A DNA stretch of 64,000 bases, from contig JAEWGM010000017.1 of NCBI GenBank assembly GCA_023388315.1, positions 59,991 to 123,990 on the forward strand, in the 5' to 3' direction. How positions within the stretch are numbered: the stretch's first letter is position 1; every line of letters begins with the position of its first letter. The stretch comes from Bacteroidota bacterium. GTDB taxonomy: Bacteria; Bacteroidota; Bacteroidia; Bacteroidales; Dysgonomonadaceae. Below the pieces are notes generated by a model that saw only the letters and a program-made list of their open reading frames with translations, made no database searches and was not told the origin of the DNA. A program made the translations under genes and the position numbers. Below are positions 26,223-35,213 of the stretch, piece by piece.

Positions 26223-27137
26223 TCAGGCGTTTACGGGTTTTCGTTCTCTTGTAAATTTCCATCGGTTGTGCGACCACAAATAATAAGCCGGTTCGTGCAG
26301 CACCGTTTCTTCCAGTTTTCTCATATAGCGTTCCATTACCGTGAATTCCGGTTCTTGACTGGCATCGGGTGTGATTACGAAGAATTTTCCAACGTAATGG
26401 CCGCGCTTTACTTTCTCAATATCGAGATACACCACCGAGAAAGCCAATTGTTTGGCAATGCGCTCCATACCGGTTTGCACCAACGTTTCCTGGTTCAAAA
26501 AACGGGTCCAATAGTGTTCTAAATTTCGCGGCGGCCGTTGATCGGTGAGAAAGCCGATGACCATTGTTTTGCCATCGTTGCGGCTTTGAATCATTTTTCG
26601 GAAAGCACTTCGCATTTCAATGGGTTTGGGACTGAAACGTGAACGGATGCGCAAAAACAACGCATCGAACGCCTGCGAATGCAGTTGTTTGTAGATCAAT
26701 CCTTGCTCCACACCGGGTTCCAAATACATGCCAATGGACGGAACCCATTCCCAATTGCCGTAATGCCCAAGGCTGAGCAGGCACGATTTGCCGTCTTTTG
26801 TGAGGCGATTGATGATTTCGGGATTCTCAAACTTCATGCGCTTTCGCACTTCTTTGTCCGTTAAACGCAGCGTTTTAATGGTTTCCACGAAATAATCGCA
26901 TAGGTGATGGTAGAATTTTTTTTCTATCTTGACTATTTCTTTTTCCGATTTAGAGGGAAACGCGTTTGTAAGGTTTTTTCTCACCATCGCGCGCCTATAG
27001 CCAATAAGACGATATGCAATAAAATAAAGCACATCGGAGAGAACATATAAAACAGAAAACGGCAACAACGCGTGCAAATACACCATAGCGTATAAAACAC
27101 GGTAGCCGATGCTCTTTTTTCGATTGTCTTCTTCCAT
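26223..27137 (-). CDS. Lysophospholipid / lipid A acyltransferase (LpxL/HtrB-like)
   Basis: A 304-residue LABST-family acyltransferase. It has an N-terminal hydrophobic anchor (about 12-40), the RRAMVRKNLTNAFP segment, the catalytic H-x4-E motif in SLGHYGNWEW (about residue 118), a YKQLHSQAFDALFLRIRSRF stretch and a RPPRNLEHYWTRFLNQETLV acceptor segment. These enzymes add secondary acyl chains to lipid A in the inner membrane. It starts one base after the mtaB stop and precedes the glycosyltransferase, giving a small envelope-related operon with a tRNA-modification gene at its head. Confidence 0.92.
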   Translation of the reverse strand: MEEDNRKKSIGYRVLYAMVYLHALLPFSVLYVLSDVLYFIAYRLIGYRRAMVRKNLTNAFPSKSEKEIVKIEKKFYHHLCDYFVETIKTLRLTDKEVRKRMKFENPEIINRLTKDGKSCLLSLGHYGNWEWVPSIGMYLEPGVEQGLIYKQLHSQAFDALFLRIRSRFSPKPIEMRSAFRKMIQSRNDGKTMVIGFLTDQRPPRNLEHYWTRFLNQETLVQTGMERIAKQLAFSVVYLDIEKVKRGHYVGKFFVITPDASQEPEFTVMERYMRKLEETVLHEPAYYLWSHNRWKFTRERKPVNA

Positions 27138-27138
27138 T

Positions 27139-28452
27139 TTAAAACTCTGCTTTCATCGCCATTTCATCTTCATTGTACTCTCCCACCCTCACTTGCGTTA
27201 TTTGGTTAATGAGGGCGCTGTTGTAATCGGCGTACAATTTTACATAATTTTCCGTGAAACCGTGCATTTTGTTTCCGTGTTTGTTGTGTTCAAAAAGCAC
27301 ATTACGGGTGGTGCCTTTTTGCGATTCGTAAAATGCGCGCAGTTTCTCGTCTGAAATATCCAGCAACGCTTTGCTGCGTGCTTGTTTCACTTTCGGTTCC
27401 ACTTTGTGGTCTATTTTTAGCGCACGCGTGCCAGGGCGCTCAGAATAAGTGAAGACGTGCAGTTGCGAGAAATTGAGCGGTTGAATAAACTCCTTGCTTT
27501 TTTCAAAATATTCGTCGGTTTCGCCGCGCACACCCACAATCACATCCACCCCGATAAAGGCATCTGGCATAACCGATTTTATTTTTTCCACTTTGTTTCG
27601 GAAAAGGGCCGTGTCGTATTTTCGTTTCATCAGCGTGAGCACCTCATCGCATCCCGCTTGCAACGGAATATGAAAATGGGGCGTAAAACGTTGAGAAGAT
27701 GCCACAAAATCGATAATTTCATCGGTAAGCAGGTTGGGTTCGATGGACGAGATGCGATACCGCTCAACGCCTTCAACCTTATCCAACGCCTGAACAAGTT
27801 CAAAAAAAGTTTCGTTGGTGGTGCGTCCAAAATCGCCGATGTTCACACCGGTGAGCACAATTTCCTTGCCGCCTTCGTCCACCACTTGTTGCGCCTGCTT
27901 CACCAAATCGGCAATGGAGCCGTTTCGGCTGCGCCCACGCGCGAACGGAATGGTGCAGAAAGAACAAAAATAATCGCATCCGTCTTGCACTTTCAGAAAA
28001 TAGCGCGTGCGGTCGTCAGCCGAAACGGATGGTACAAAGGATTTTATTTTGTTGGTGCGCGATGTGATGATTTCTCCGTGGTTTTTCTTCGTTAAATTGT
28101 CCAAATACTGCGTGATATCCAACTTTTGCTCCGCGCCCAAAACCACGTCCACACCCTCTATCTCGGCAATATCTTGGGGTTTTAATTGTGCATAGCAGCC
28201 GGTTACTACCACAAATGCTTCGGGGTGTTCCTGAATAAGTTTTCGAATGGCCTGGCGTCCTTTTTTATCGGCAAGCTCAGTCACCGAACACGTGTTTATG
28301 ACGCACACATCGGCCTTTTGCCCTTTTCTCACACGGGTAATGCCGGCATCCTGAAGCTGCCTTCCAATAGCGGAAGTTTCAGCAAAATTGAGCTTGCAAC
28401 CAAGCGTATAATAGGCTGCTGTTTTATTTTGAAATGTTTGTTGATCGATCAT
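27139..28452 (-). CDS. mtaB: tRNA t6A37 methylthiotransferase MtaB
   Basis: A 437-residue radical SAM methylthiotransferase. The N-terminal UPF0004 domain (about 10-110) has TLGCKLNFAETSAIGRQL, CVINTCSVTELADKKGRQAI and VVVTGCYAQLKPQDIAEI, whose cysteines bind the auxiliary cluster; the radical SAM motif is CDYFCSFC near residue 148; a TRAM-like tail closes the protein. KCNxx of the N-terminal motif (GCKLNFAE) separates MtaB from RimO and MiaB. It converts t6A to ms2t6A at position 37 of ANN-decoding tRNAs. The start MIDQQTFQ at 28452 is chosen because the longer frame would begin inside the promoter region. Confidence 0.94.
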   Translation of the reverse strand: MIDQQTFQNKTAAYYTLGCKLNFAETSAIGRQLQDAGITRVRKGQKADVCVINTCSVTELADKKGRQAIRKLIQEHPEAFVVVTGCYAQLKPQDIAEIEGVDVVLGAEQKLDITQYLDNLTKKNHGEIITSRTNKIKSFVPSVSADDRTRYFLKVQDGCDYFCSFCTIPFARGRSRNGSIADLVKQAQQVVDEGGKEIVLTGVNIGDFGRTTNETFFELVQALDKVEGVERYRISSIEPNLLTDEIIDFVASSQRFTPHFHIPLQAGCDEVLTLMKRKYDTALFRNKVEKIKSVMPDAFIGVDVIVGVRGETDEYFEKSKEFIQPLNFSQLHVFTYSERPGTRALKIDHKVEPKVKQARSKALLDISDEKLRAFYESQKGTTRNVLFEHNKHGNKMHGFTENYVKLYADYNSALINQITQVRVGEYNEDEMAMKAEF

Positions 28453-28492
28453 TTTATATTGTAAAAAACTTTCTAAGCTGTAATTTAATTTG

Positions 28493-28500
28493 CAAAAATA
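28493..28500 (-). promoter_or_regulatory. -7 box for the mtaB operon (TATTTTTG)
   Basis: TATTTTTG on the minus strand, 41 bases before the chosen mtaB start. No TTTG at the usual distance. It lies back to back with the acyl-CoA ligase promoter. Confidence 0.4.
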
Positions 28501-28532
28501 CAATATTTAGCCCGATTTATTTGTCCTTTTTC

Positions 28533-28563
28533 TTTGTCATTCTAATTTAACATATTATTTTTG
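28533..28563 (+). promoter_or_regulatory. Promoter of the acyl-CoA ligase gene, TTTG-N19-TATTTTTG
   Basis: TTTG (28533-28536), a 19-base spacer and TATTTTTG (28556-28563) match the Bacteroidota consensus exactly, 26 bases before the ATG. Confidence 0.8.
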
Positions 28564-28588
28564 CACAGTTCTCAATAAATTGTGCAAA

Positions 28589-30235
28589 ATGATTGAACAA
28601 AATTTTATAAAATTATACGAAGACAATTTTAAAAAAAACTGGGACCTTCCGGCGCTAACCGATTATAAATTAGGCACCAAGTTAACCTATGGCGAGCTGG
28701 CAAAAGAAATTGCCAAATTGCACCTGTTGTTTGCCGAGCACGGAATTGAAAAAGGCGATAAAATTGCGTTGGTGGGCAAAAACCATTCCACGTGGTGTGC
28801 CGTTTTTCTCGCTACCATCACCTACGGTGCTGTGATTGTCCCCATTTTGCACGAATTTAACCCCGAAAGCATTACGGAAATTATCCAACATTCCGAATCG
28901 AAATTGGTGTTCATCAACGACAATTTGTGGAATTCCCTCGACCAACAAAAAGTGGCGCTGCCCGTGTATGAGATTCCTTCATTTGCGCGTTTAAAAAAAA
29001 TAAACGGAGACAATGGAAAAGAAAACGGTGAACTCGATAAACTGTTCAACAACGCGTACCCCACGGGATTTCAACCAAAAGATATTCGATACCCTGACGT
29101 AAGCAACGAGGAGGTTATTTGCATCAATTACACATCGGGCACCACCGGCTTTAGCAAAGGCGTAATGATTACCGCCAACAATTTTGCCGGAAACGTAACC
29201 TATGCCGCACAACTTCATTTGCTTTTGGCAGGCGAACCGCATTTGGCTTTTCTACCAATGGCACATGTGTATGGCTGCGCGTTCGATTTTCTTTACGCTC
29301 TATCGGCAGGCGTGCACGTCACCTTGCTGGGCGCCGTTCCCACACCGCAAAATCTCATCAAAGCGTTTCAAGAAGTAAAACCACGGCTCATTATTACTGT
29401 TCCGCTGATTTTTGAGAAGATTTATAAGAAAAAAATCCTCCCCATTATCAGCAAACCCATCGTTAAGGCGTTGCTTCAGATACCGGGAGTTAATTCTTTT
29501 ATCTACAACAAAATAAAGAAATCGCTTATCAAATCTTTAGGTGGAAATTTCAGGGAAGTGATTATTGGAGGCGCCGCGTTGAACCCCGAAGTGGAAGCGT
29601 TTTTCCACAAGATTAATTTTCCGTTTACCGTGGGTTACGGAATGACGGAATGTGCCCCGCTCATTTCTTACGATTATCACCACGAATTTGTGCCCACATC
29701 GTGCGGCTCCGTGTTGAAAGGAATTATGGAAGCAAGAATTGACTCGCCCGACCCCGAAAATGTGGTGGGCGAAATTCAAGTGAAAGGCGAAAACGTGATG
29801 AAAGGTTATTTCAAAAATCCCGAAGCCACCCAAGCAGTTTTCACCGACGACGGTTGGCTAAAGACCGGTGATTCGGGCGTAATGAAAGACAGAAGGCTGT
29901 TTATCAAAGGGCGTATTAAAACAATGATTTTAACGGCGAACGGGCAAAATATTTATCCCGAAGAGGTGGAATCAAAACTAAACAATTTGCCGTATGTGGC
30001 AGAGAGTTTGGTACTGGAAAGGGGTAACAGGCTGGTTGCCGTAGTCTTTCCCGATTATCCTGCATTGGAGGCGGATAACGTGCCATTGGAAAATTTAAGC
30101 GATATTATGGACGATTACAAAATGTCCGTAAACAAATCGGTGGCAAATTACGAGAAAATCAGCGCCATTGAAATTCGAGAAACAGAGTTTGAAAAGACGC
30201 CCAAGAAAAGCATTAAACGCTTCTTATACACATAA
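28589..30235 (+). CDS. AMP-forming long-chain acyl-CoA synthetase
   Basis: A 548-residue ANL-superfamily enzyme. The P-loop-like motif is CINYTSGTTGFSKGVMI (about 185-200), followed by FLPMAHVYGCAFDF, VGYGMTECAPLISYDY (about 345), the hinge DDGWLKTGDSGVMKDRRLFI with KGRIKTMILTANGQNIYPEE, and the C-terminal catalytic Lys in KTPKKSIKRFLYT. It activates fatty acids to acyl-CoA via acyl-adenylate. The ATG at 28589 is preferred to an in-frame TTG nine bases upstream. It is monocistronic, with a consensus promoter and a strong terminator. Confidence 0.94.
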   Translation: MIEQNFIKLYEDNFKKNWDLPALTDYKLGTKLTYGELAKEIAKLHLLFAEHGIEKGDKIALVGKNHSTWCAVFLATITYGAVIVPILHEFNPESITEIIQHSESKLVFINDNLWNSLDQQKVALPVYEIPSFARLKKINGDNGKENGELDKLFNNAYPTGFQPKDIRYPDVSNEEVICINYTSGTTGFSKGVMITANNFAGNVTYAAQLHLLLAGEPHLAFLPMAHVYGCAFDFLYALSAGVHVTLLGAVPTPQNLIKAFQEVKPRLIITVPLIFEKIYKKKILPIISKPIVKALLQIPGVNSFIYNKIKKSLIKSLGGNFREVIIGGAALNPEVEAFFHKINFPFTVGYGMTECAPLISYDYHHEFVPTSCGSVLKGIMEARIDSPDPENVVGEIQVKGENVMKGYFKNPEATQAVFTDDGWLKTGDSGVMKDRRLFIKGRIKTMILTANGQNIYPEEVESKLNNLPYVAESLVLERGNRLVAVVFPDYPALEADNVPLENLSDIMDDYKMSVNKSVANYEKISAIEIRETEFEKTPKKSIKRFLYT

Positions 30236-30256
30236 TACACCATTTCTAAAAAGAGA

Positions 30257-30298
30257 AAAAACACGCCAAAAGAACGAAAAACTTGGCGTGTTTTTTTA
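30257..30298 (+). terminator. Terminator after the acyl-CoA ligase gene
   Basis: ACACGCCAA (30261-30269) pairs perfectly with TTGGCGTGT (30283-30291), followed by TTTTTTT. Confidence 0.9.
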
Positions 30299-30355
30299 TT
30301 TTTTGTATCTTTATGACTTATGAATTTTTTAAGAACTCAACAAAAAAATCAAACA

Positions 30356-30904
30356 ATGAAAAAAACACTTTTACTCGCAGGATTGGTTATGACGATTATT
30401 TTATCGTCTTGTACTCAAGGAAGTAACACCAACACTCAAGAAAATCGCGAAGCAACCGTTTCTCACGAAACAACAAAAACCTCCACACCGGTGGAGTTCA
30501 GAGATTTTGGCCCTGAGCCTTTTCTATTTGATATTGAAGAATATACCACTCAAAACGAAACGTTCCGCACGGCTGTTTGGACCGGCAAATCAATGCAAAT
30601 GACGGTAATGACCATTCAACCGGGAGAAGATATCGGGTTGGAGTTGCATACCACCATCGACCAGTTTATTCGTGTGGAAGAAGGCAGCGGACTTCTAAAA
30701 ATGGGAGATACAGAAGATAACCTCAATTTTGAGCGAAGAATGGAAGAAGACTTCGCGGCTTTTATTCCGGCCGGAAAATGGCACAATTTGGTAAACGATA
30801 CCGATAAACCATTGAAATTATATTCCATTTACGCACCGGTTGAGCATCCGCATGGCACCGTACACCAAACCAGAGAAGAAGGCGCGGAACCGCACGTGCA
30901 TTAG
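30356..30904 (+). CDS. Cupin-domain lipoprotein
   Basis: A 182-residue protein. The N-terminus MKKTLLLAGLVMTIILSSC is a lipoprotein signal with Cys19 as the lipidated residue, followed by a Thr/Asn/Glu-rich linker. The cupin barrel (about 60-165) has the first motif GEDIGLELHTTIDQFIRVEE with the conserved Gly, His and Glu, and the second motif AAFIPAGKWHNLVNDTDKPL. C-terminal His residues (EHPHGTVHQ) may add metal ligands. Cytosolic relatives are sugar isomerases or unknown; a periplasm-facing lipidated cupin of this type has no assigned reaction. The start is set by the signal peptide; a longer frame opens at 30320. Confidence 0.85.
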   Translation: MKKTLLLAGLVMTIILSSCTQGSNTNTQENREATVSHETTKTSTPVEFRDFGPEPFLFDIEEYTTQNETFRTAVWTGKSMQMTVMTIQPGEDIGLELHTTIDQFIRVEEGSGLLKMGDTEDNLNFERRMEEDFAAFIPAGKWHNLVNDTDKPLKLYSIYAPVEHPHGTVHQTREEGAEPHVH

Positions 30905-30962
30905 TAAATTAACGCGACTGAGCTTTCTCAAAAAATAACTTCTCACTTGAGAAACAAAGAAG

Positions 30963-31084
30963 CAAAGAAGGCTGCGTCAAAAGTAAAATTCATTCACACA
31001 TTGTCATATTAAACGCGTTTCATCAAGTGATGGAGCAAGATGACAAGGAAAAATTGAAAGATACTTTTGATGCAGCCTTCTTTG
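30963..31084. mobile_element. MITE-like element with 23-bp terminal inverted repeats
   Basis: CAAAGAAGGCTGCGTCAAAAGTA-type sequence at 30963-30985 is the reverse complement, with one mismatch, of 31062-31084. The 76-base interior has a second inverted pair (TTGTCAT at 31011-31017, ATGACAA at 31040-31046) and no reading frame of note. The length, long inverted ends and lack of coding match a miniature inverted-repeat element; GCTGxxTCAAAAGT ends are seen in IS-derived repeats of Bacteroidota. No clear target duplication is visible. It could also act as a hairpin transcript end for the cupin gene. Confidence 0.6.
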
Positions 31085-31110
31085 TATTTTCAACAAATAT
31101 TGTAACTTTG
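31081..31110 (+). promoter_or_regulatory. Promoter of the GH29 gene, TTTG-N18-TAACTTTG
   Basis: TTTG (31081-31084) is the last four bases of the MITE-like repeat and TAACTTTG (31103-31110) lies just outside it. Spacing is 18 bases. The gene starts 50 bases downstream. Confidence 0.6.
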
Positions 31111-31160
31111 TTCGTTAAAATAATCCACTCTTCTTTTTTTGGAAAAATTATCCATATTGT

Positions 31161-32960
31161 ATGAAGCAATTTCTTATCAGTTTATTTATTTTGGCGTCGC
31201 TTGCCGCGTGTTCGCAAAGAGACAAAGTTTTTTTCGAGAAAACCGTCACCTTTCCCGATAGAATAACCAATGACCAAAAAGTAAAACTAGCAGCCTACGT
31301 TGTGCCCACACCACAACAATATGCTTGGCAACAGTTGGAACTAACCGCATTCATCCACTTCGGTATGAATACGTTCACCGGACGGGAATGGGGTACCGGA
31401 AAAGAAGACCCCGCTATTTTCAATCCTACCGACTTTGATGCCGAACAATGGGTCACATCGCTTCAATCAGCCGGTTTCAAAATGCTTATTTTAACGGCCA
31501 AGCACCACGATGGCTTTTGCCTATGGCCAACGGCCACAACAGCCCATTCCGTCGCGTCATCGCCTTGGAAATCAGGTAACGGGGATATCGTGAAGGAGGT
31601 AAAAAACGCGTGCGACAAATACAATATGAAATTCGGCGTATATTTATCGCCTTGGGACAGAAATGCCGAAAGCTATGGCGACTCACCACGATATAACAGA
31701 ATGTTTGTGGATCAATTAAAAGAATTGCTCACCAATTACGGTGAAGTGCACGAAGTGTGGTTTGATGGAGCCAACGGCGAAGGCCCCAACGGACGGGTGC
31801 AAGAATACGACTGGAAACGGTTTTATCACGTGATTGACAGCTTGCAGCCAAATGCCGTAAAGGCAATTATGGGCAACGATGTACGATGGGTTGGCAACGA
31901 ACAAGGACTGGGAAGAGAAACCGAGTGGAGCGTAACACCGTTGAATCCCGATATTAATGATGCCATAGTGAAGGAAAATCAGCGTTTGTCCATTCAGCCA
32001 ACATCGGAAGATTTAGGCAGCCGAAAACTCATCGCGGAATCAAAAACATTGTATTGGTATCCTTCGGAAGTGGATGTATCCATCCGCCCGGGCTGGTTTT
32101 ATCATCCCGAGCAAGACCATCAGGTGAAAACCTTGGCGGAATTGGTGGATATTTATTATCAGTCGGTGGGGATGAATTCGGTTTTACTCTTAAACATTCC
32201 GCCCGATACGCGCGGACAATTGCATGAAATTGATGTGGAAAGGTTAAAACAATTCGGTACCTACATCAACGAAACATTTAAAAAGAATCAGCTCATTAAT
32301 GATGAAGCAGTTTGGAGAGCCAAATCGGGCGACTCCAAAGAATATATTCTCCAAGAGGATGAGCCCATTAACACCGTGATGTTGCAAGAAGATATCAGGA
32401 AAGGGCAACGAGTGGAATCGTTTAAAATAGAAGGGTTTATGAATGACGAGTGGATTAAACTGGCCGAAGGCACAACCATTGGATACAAACGATTGCTTCG
32501 CTTCCCCGACGCGTCGCCCACACAACTGAGAATCACCATTTCAGAAACCCGCGAAACGGCCAATATCCAGCGCGTGGGTGCCTACTATGCACCGTCTTTG
32601 GAGGATTCTTCAAAAACCGTCATCACAACCGATATTCCTAAAGACGCGTGGAAAACCACAAAAGAAAATCCGCTAATTATCGATTTAGGCGAAAGCATTT
32701 CCCTGAAAGGCCTCACCTACTCGCCCACCGAAAACAAGGAATCTGTGTTTACATACATTCTTAGCGTTAGCGAAAACGGAACGGAATGGACGGAAGTTAG
32801 AAAAGGAGAATTCAGTAACATAAAAAACAACCCCATTATGCAGGAAATCACCCTGAATGAGGCGGTAAACGCGCGGTTCATACAACTGGAAACCGTTAGA
32901 GGTGTGGATGGCGGGAAGCCTTCGGTGGAAATAAATCAGATAGGAGTACGCACAAAATAA
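31161..32960 (+). CDS. Alpha-L-fucosidase, glycoside hydrolase family 29, lipoprotein
   Basis: A 599-residue protein with a lipobox (LASLAAC, Cys17), so likely anchored in a membrane. The GH29 TIM barrel spans about 40-370: FIHFGMNTFTGREWGTGKED, MLILTAKHHDGFCLWPT, MKFGVYLSPWDRNAESYG, and the nucleophile Asp in EVHEVWFDGANGEGPNG near residue 213. The C-terminal part (about 480-597), with TYILSVSENGTEWTEV and NARFIQLETVRG, is an F5/8-type (discoidin) carbohydrate-binding module. It removes terminal alpha-fucose from glycans. No SusC/D pair is adjacent, so it is not in a typical polysaccharide utilisation locus. Confidence 0.92.
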   Translation: MKQFLISLFILASLAACSQRDKVFFEKTVTFPDRITNDQKVKLAAYVVPTPQQYAWQQLELTAFIHFGMNTFTGREWGTGKEDPAIFNPTDFDAEQWVTSLQSAGFKMLILTAKHHDGFCLWPTATTAHSVASSPWKSGNGDIVKEVKNACDKYNMKFGVYLSPWDRNAESYGDSPRYNRMFVDQLKELLTNYGEVHEVWFDGANGEGPNGRVQEYDWKRFYHVIDSLQPNAVKAIMGNDVRWVGNEQGLGRETEWSVTPLNPDINDAIVKENQRLSIQPTSEDLGSRKLIAESKTLYWYPSEVDVSIRPGWFYHPEQDHQVKTLAELVDIYYQSVGMNSVLLLNIPPDTRGQLHEIDVERLKQFGTYINETFKKNQLINDEAVWRAKSGDSKEYILQEDEPINTVMLQEDIRKGQRVESFKIEGFMNDEWIKLAEGTTIGYKRLLRFPDASPTQLRITISETRETANIQRVGAYYAPSLEDSSKTVITTDIPKDAWKTTKENPLIIDLGESISLKGLTYSPTENKESVFTYILSVSENGTEWTEVRKGEFSNIKNNPIMQEITLNEAVNARFIQLETVRGVDGGKPSVEINQIGVRTK

Positions 32961-32971
32961 ACAGTTTGAGG

Positions 32972-33586
32972 ATGAAAAAAATTTATATTTTACTTTTCTT
33001 ATGCTTAGCGATGGCAGCCAAAAGCCAATCGGTGAGCGATGTGTTTAAAACAATGCCCGCCGACTTGCTGCCGGGATTTTCCGATGCCAACAAAACCATG
33101 CTGGTTGTCGATACCGGCAAAACAGTAATCCGATACGCGTTGGGCGAAGTGGAAAAAACACATCACACCCAAAGTTTTCTGTCGTTGAAAACGTCCGAGG
33201 CGGGTACCACGCAAATAAAACTTCTTCCCCTTTCCGCGGACTCTAACGTGGTTTGTGTAGTTAAAACCGTTTGCGCAAGCGTTTGTGATAGCCAAATTTC
33301 CTTTTATACCACCAATTGGGTAAAACTCAACGCAAACGATTACCTACCCACCATTTCGGTAGAAAGTTTTTTGGATTCTGCCAAAAAAGGCACGGATAAT
33401 TACAAATATGCAGTATCTTTGCCGGATATTTCGCCCATCAAGGCGGAATTTGTCAACGGACAAACCGATTTATTGCTCACTTTCGACTATAAATCCTACC
33501 TGTCTGACGACATTATTGCACAACTGCAACCTTTTCTGAAAAGCGATTCCATTCACTTAAAATGGAACAACTCAAGGTTCAGGTAA
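32972..33586 (+). CDS. DUF3256 family secreted protein
   Basis: A 204-residue protein with a signal peptide (MKKIYILLFLCLAMAAKSQS). The mature start SVSDVFKTMPADLLPGFSDA and the later TISVESFLDSAKKG and LLLTFDYKSYLSDDIIAQLQ are typical of DUF3256, a family restricted to Bacteroidales whose function is unknown. Two Cys residues (VKTVCASVCDSQ) could form a disulfide. It follows the fucosidase by 11 bases, so it is probably co-transcribed. The second ATG of the frame (32972) is chosen because it starts a standard signal peptide. Confidence 0.82.
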   Translation: MKKIYILLFLCLAMAAKSQSVSDVFKTMPADLLPGFSDANKTMLVVDTGKTVIRYALGEVEKTHHTQSFLSLKTSEAGTTQIKLLPLSADSNVVCVVKTVCASVCDSQISFYTTNWVKLNANDYLPTISVESFLDSAKKGTDNYKYAVSLPDISPIKAEFVNGQTDLLLTFDYKSYLSDDIIAQLQPFLKSDSIHLKWNNSRFR

Positions 33587-33596
33587 TGTTACCCAC

Positions 33597-33668
33597 GCAC
33601 CCGTAGTTCAATGGATAGAATATCGGATTCCGGTTCCGACGATGTGGGTTCGATTCCCGCCGGGTGTA
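33597..33668 (+). tRNA. tRNA-Arg, anticodon CCG
   Basis: Cloverleaf seen directly: acceptor GCACCCG/CGGGTGT (G1-U72 pair), D arm GTTC/GAAT, anticodon stem TCGGA/TCCGA with loop TTCCGGT, and T arm GTGGG-TTCGATT-CCCGC. The anticodon CCG is at 33630-33632 and reads CGG Arg codons. The discriminator is A and the CCA end is not encoded. It lies 10 bases after the DUF3256 gene. Confidence 0.93.
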
Positions 33669-33780
33669 CTAAAAATCCGCTGTAGATCAGGTGATTTATG
33701 GCGGTTTTTATTGTTGTCTATATGTTGCAAGGTGAAGCTTAGTAAATTTCAAAAAACAAGTAATCAAATTAAATTGCATT

Positions 33781-33908
33781 CCGCTGCTCGGCGGCATTTC
33801 CATAACCGTATGCAAACCCGATGATAATCGGGTTCAGCTTACGGCATATTGCCTTAACGCCCTGAATTTCGGGACAGTTACGGAAATTTCGCCCCCATTC
33901 GGGCGAAA
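33781..33908. other. Hairpin-rich intergenic stretch after tRNA-Arg
   Basis: The 374-base spacer between the tRNA and the DUF1016 gene has at least three good hairpins: CCGC/GCGG at 33781-33794; a two-stage stem with outer CCGTA/TACGG (33806-33844) and inner ACCCGAT-GATA-ATCGGGT; and TTTCGCCC/GGGCGAAA with a six-base loop (33887-33908). A T-rich tail follows to 33960. It could be a structured RNA, a pair of terminators or a decayed repeat. No ORF was found. Confidence 0.35.
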
Positions 33909-34042
33909 GTCTCGGATTTCATTTTGATTTTATTTTTTGATAAACCAACTTTTAGTCTTTATTTTTAAAACTTTTTTTCGCTTGTCCTGCACTCATTTAT
34001 ACTAACAATAGAAGCTTTCTTGTTTTTAATCATTCCTTTCTT

Positions 34043-35167
34043 CTACATAAGTTTTCTCAACTCTTCCACATCCGGCAATACATCCCTGTATTTTTTTGGT
34101 AATTCCGCAGCCAATTTATAAGTGGAAACACCCATTGGTTTTGACGTATCACGAAATGCGTACTCTACAATTTTCTCTTTCTTCGATTTGCAAAGAATAA
34201 TGCCTATGGAGCAGTTTTCGTGTGGTAATCGAACTAAATCATCAAGGGCGGAAAGATAAAAATTCATTTTACCAAGATACTCAGGTTTGAACTCGCCTCG
34301 TTTCAACTCAATTGCCACCAAACATTGCAGTTGACGATTGAAGAAAAGTAAATCGACAAAATATTCCTGTTCTTCAACAATGAAACGGTATTGGTTGCCG
34401 ACAAAGGAAAAATCTTTCCCCAGTGACATAATAAAGTTTTTGATATTCAACACGATTTTACTTTCGAGTATCTTTTCATCCACTTCGTCATCGGACGATT
34501 CGATGTTAATGTAATCCAACAAATATTCATCTTTGAAAGAAAGAAGTGCTTTTCGCCGCAAGTTGGTATCTGAAATTGTAATGGCGAAGTTGTTGGCAAG
34601 TTTGCCTTGCGTATTATATAAGTTCGATTTCAAGTGCTTCTGTAACGTTCGATAACTCCAAAATTCTGTGGCAGATTTTGCTATATAAAAGAAACGCTCT
34701 TCCAATGTATTAGTCCTGATAAGTATTTCATAATGATGTGAAAATCCGGTTGATAAGAAGCAATTCCACATATCGTTGTCCAAATCGTCCGACACTATCG
34801 GACGATTTACAAACAGTAAATCAATCTGAATATCGTACGTTGGCAACGGGCGAATTGTCTGTACTTGATTTTCAGGAAGCAGATGCTTTTTCCACTCTTC
34901 ATAAAACTGTCTCATCCGCTTTATGTTTGCTGGTGAAAATCCACGTAAACCGGGTAACTCTTGTTGTAGCCTTTCCGAAATACTCTCAATGGCACTTGTT
35001 CCCCAAAAGTGGTTTCGGCTATTTTCGGATATGAATTTTCCAATACCGAAATAAAGTGAAAGCATTTCACGGTTAGCTAGTTTAGCAGCTCGATAACGGC
35101 TTTCCAGAATGGCGCTTTTAATTGCTTGTATGGCTTGATTGAAGTTTGTGAGGGATTGTTGTTGCAT
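34043..35167 (-). CDS. DUF1016 (YhcG-type) PD-(D/E)XK nuclease-like protein
   Basis: A 374-residue protein. The N-terminal DUF1016 region (about 1-150) has LYFGIGKFISEN, ISERLQQELPGLRGFSPANI and RMRQFYEEW. The C-terminal domain (about 210-370) has the nuclease-like core YFVDLLFFNRQLQCLVAIEL followed by KRGEF, giving the D...ExK pattern, then KMNFYLSALDDLVR. E. coli YhcG and relatives are linked to DNA ends and restriction-type defence, but function is not proven. The start at 35167 is preferred because the upstream in-frame ATG at 35209 lies within the -7 box at 35206-35213. Its isolated position beside a tRNA gene fits horizontal transfer. Confidence 0.88.
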   Translation of the reverse strand: MQQQSLTNFNQAIQAIKSAILESRYRAAKLANREMLSLYFGIGKFISENSRNHFWGTSAIESISERLQQELPGLRGFSPANIKRMRQFYEEWKKHLLPENQVQTIRPLPTYDIQIDLLFVNRPIVSDDLDNDMWNCFLSTGFSHHYEILIRTNTLEERFFYIAKSATEFWSYRTLQKHLKSNLYNTQGKLANNFAITISDTNLRRKALLSFKDEYLLDYINIESSDDEVDEKILESKIVLNIKNFIMSLGKDFSFVGNQYRFIVEEQEYFVDLLFFNRQLQCLVAIELKRGEFKPEYLGKMNFYLSALDDLVRLPHENCSIGIILCKSKKEKIVEYAFRDTSKPMGVSTYKLAAELPKKYRDVLPDVEELRKLM

Positions 35168-35205
35168 GTTCGGTTCGCTGTTTGAATGTGAAAAACAAAT
35201 ACCTT

Positions 35206-35213
35206 TCAAAGGT
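35206..35213 (-). promoter_or_regulatory. -7 box of the DUF1016 gene (TACCTTTG)
   Basis: TACCTTTG on the minus strand, 39 bases before the ATG at 35167. No TTTG at the usual spacing. Confidence 0.45.
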
